From NCBI GenBank assembly GCA_965364515.1, contig CBDTXZ010000071.1, positions 1 through 13,921 on the forward strand: DNA of 13,921 nt. The letters are read 5' to 3'. Positions 13,868-13,921 of the stretch are shown here, one piece after another. The DNA comes from JAHEDH01 sp965364515. Lineage in GTDB: Bacteria; Actinomycetota; Acidimicrobiia; Spongiisociales; ZC4RG35. The notes under the pieces are model-generated. The model searched no databases and was not told the origin of the DNA. It saw only the letters and a list, made by a program, of their open reading frames with translations. Each line of letters starts with the position of its first letter. The first letter of the stretch is position 1. Made by a program: the position numbers and the translations under genes.

Positions 13868-13921
13868 ATGGGCAAGGGAGCTGGGTGGCAGGACCGGCTG
13901 AGGTACCGGTTCGATCGGTTG
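13868..13921 (+). CDS. Start of a gene cut by the right edge (possibly a CASTOR/POLLUX-like ion channel)
   Basis: The last 54 nt encode MGKGAGWQDRLRYRFDRL in one open frame from the ATG at 13868. The RLRYRFDRL segment resembles the N-terminus of actinobacterial CASTOR/POLLUX-type (TrkA-N/RCK-linked) channel proteins, in which a basic amphipathic stretch precedes the first membrane helix. With 18 residues this is only a suggestion. TAGCGT at 13853-13858, nine bases upstream, could be a -10 element for a leaderless transcript. The gene is divergent from the LiaF-like gene. Confidence 0.45.
   Translation, partial: MGKGAGWQDRLRYRFDRL

Noticed and set aside
1..13921. CRISPR array, toxin-antitoxin pair or other defence system
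   Set aside because: No regularly spaced repeats and no recognised defence proteins. The NYN protein could be imagined as a toxin, but its LOTUS domains and lack of an antitoxin argue against this.

Overview
The window looks like chromosomal DNA from a high-GC actinobacterium, possibly of the class Acidimicrobiia; the class is an inference. Codon third positions are strongly G/C. DUF3263 is an actinobacterial family, and WS/DGAT acyltransferases, LytR_C proteins and NYN proteins are common in the phylum. The DMSP-lyase-like gene suggests a marine or saline habitat. Homology was judged by eye only.

Left part (1-2852, all minus strand): the start of an unrecognised gene runs off the left edge. 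It lies 2 nt downstream of a NYN-domain protein with two C-terminal LOTUS/OST-HTH RNA-binding domains. After a 205-nt gap comes an M24-fold enzyme whose metal and active-site residues match, in identity and almost exactly in spacing, those of DMSP lyase DddP.

Decayed island (about 2853-4587): next to an intact tRNA-Arg(CCT) lies a tyrosine recombinase broken by several small frameshifts and a perfect 22-bp tandem duplication. Beyond it are a doubtful small ORF, an 18-bp tandem repeat, a nested hairpin, a 47-bp block present twice at about 85% identity, and 373 nt without a convincing gene. This reads as the remains of a mobile element.

Middle (4712-7462): a minus-strand four-helix membrane protein is divergent from a plus-strand pair. 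The pair is a wax ester synthase/diacylglycerol acyltransferase and an EamA/DMT exporter whose start overlaps the acyltransferase end by 23 nt.

Right-centre (12438 down to 7453, minus strand): a seven-gene run with overlapping stops and starts. In transcription order it holds a DUF3263 protein, a LytR_C cell-envelope protein, a three-helix protein with a beta-rich C-terminal domain, an AI-2E family permease, an AlaX-type alanyl-tRNA editing hydrolase, a CvpA-CAP fusion and a small conserved-looking protein. Most are envelope proteins, so it reads as an envelope operon carrying a translation-fidelity enzyme.

Right end (12525-13921): plus-strand SRPBCC and zinc-ribbon genes, a minus-strand LiaF-like protein with four VMGG repeats, and the first 18 codons of a plus-strand gene cut by the window edge.

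No CRISPR array, rRNA, intact insertion sequence or obvious defence system was seen. The most notable element is the DddP-type enzyme in an apparent actinobacterium.
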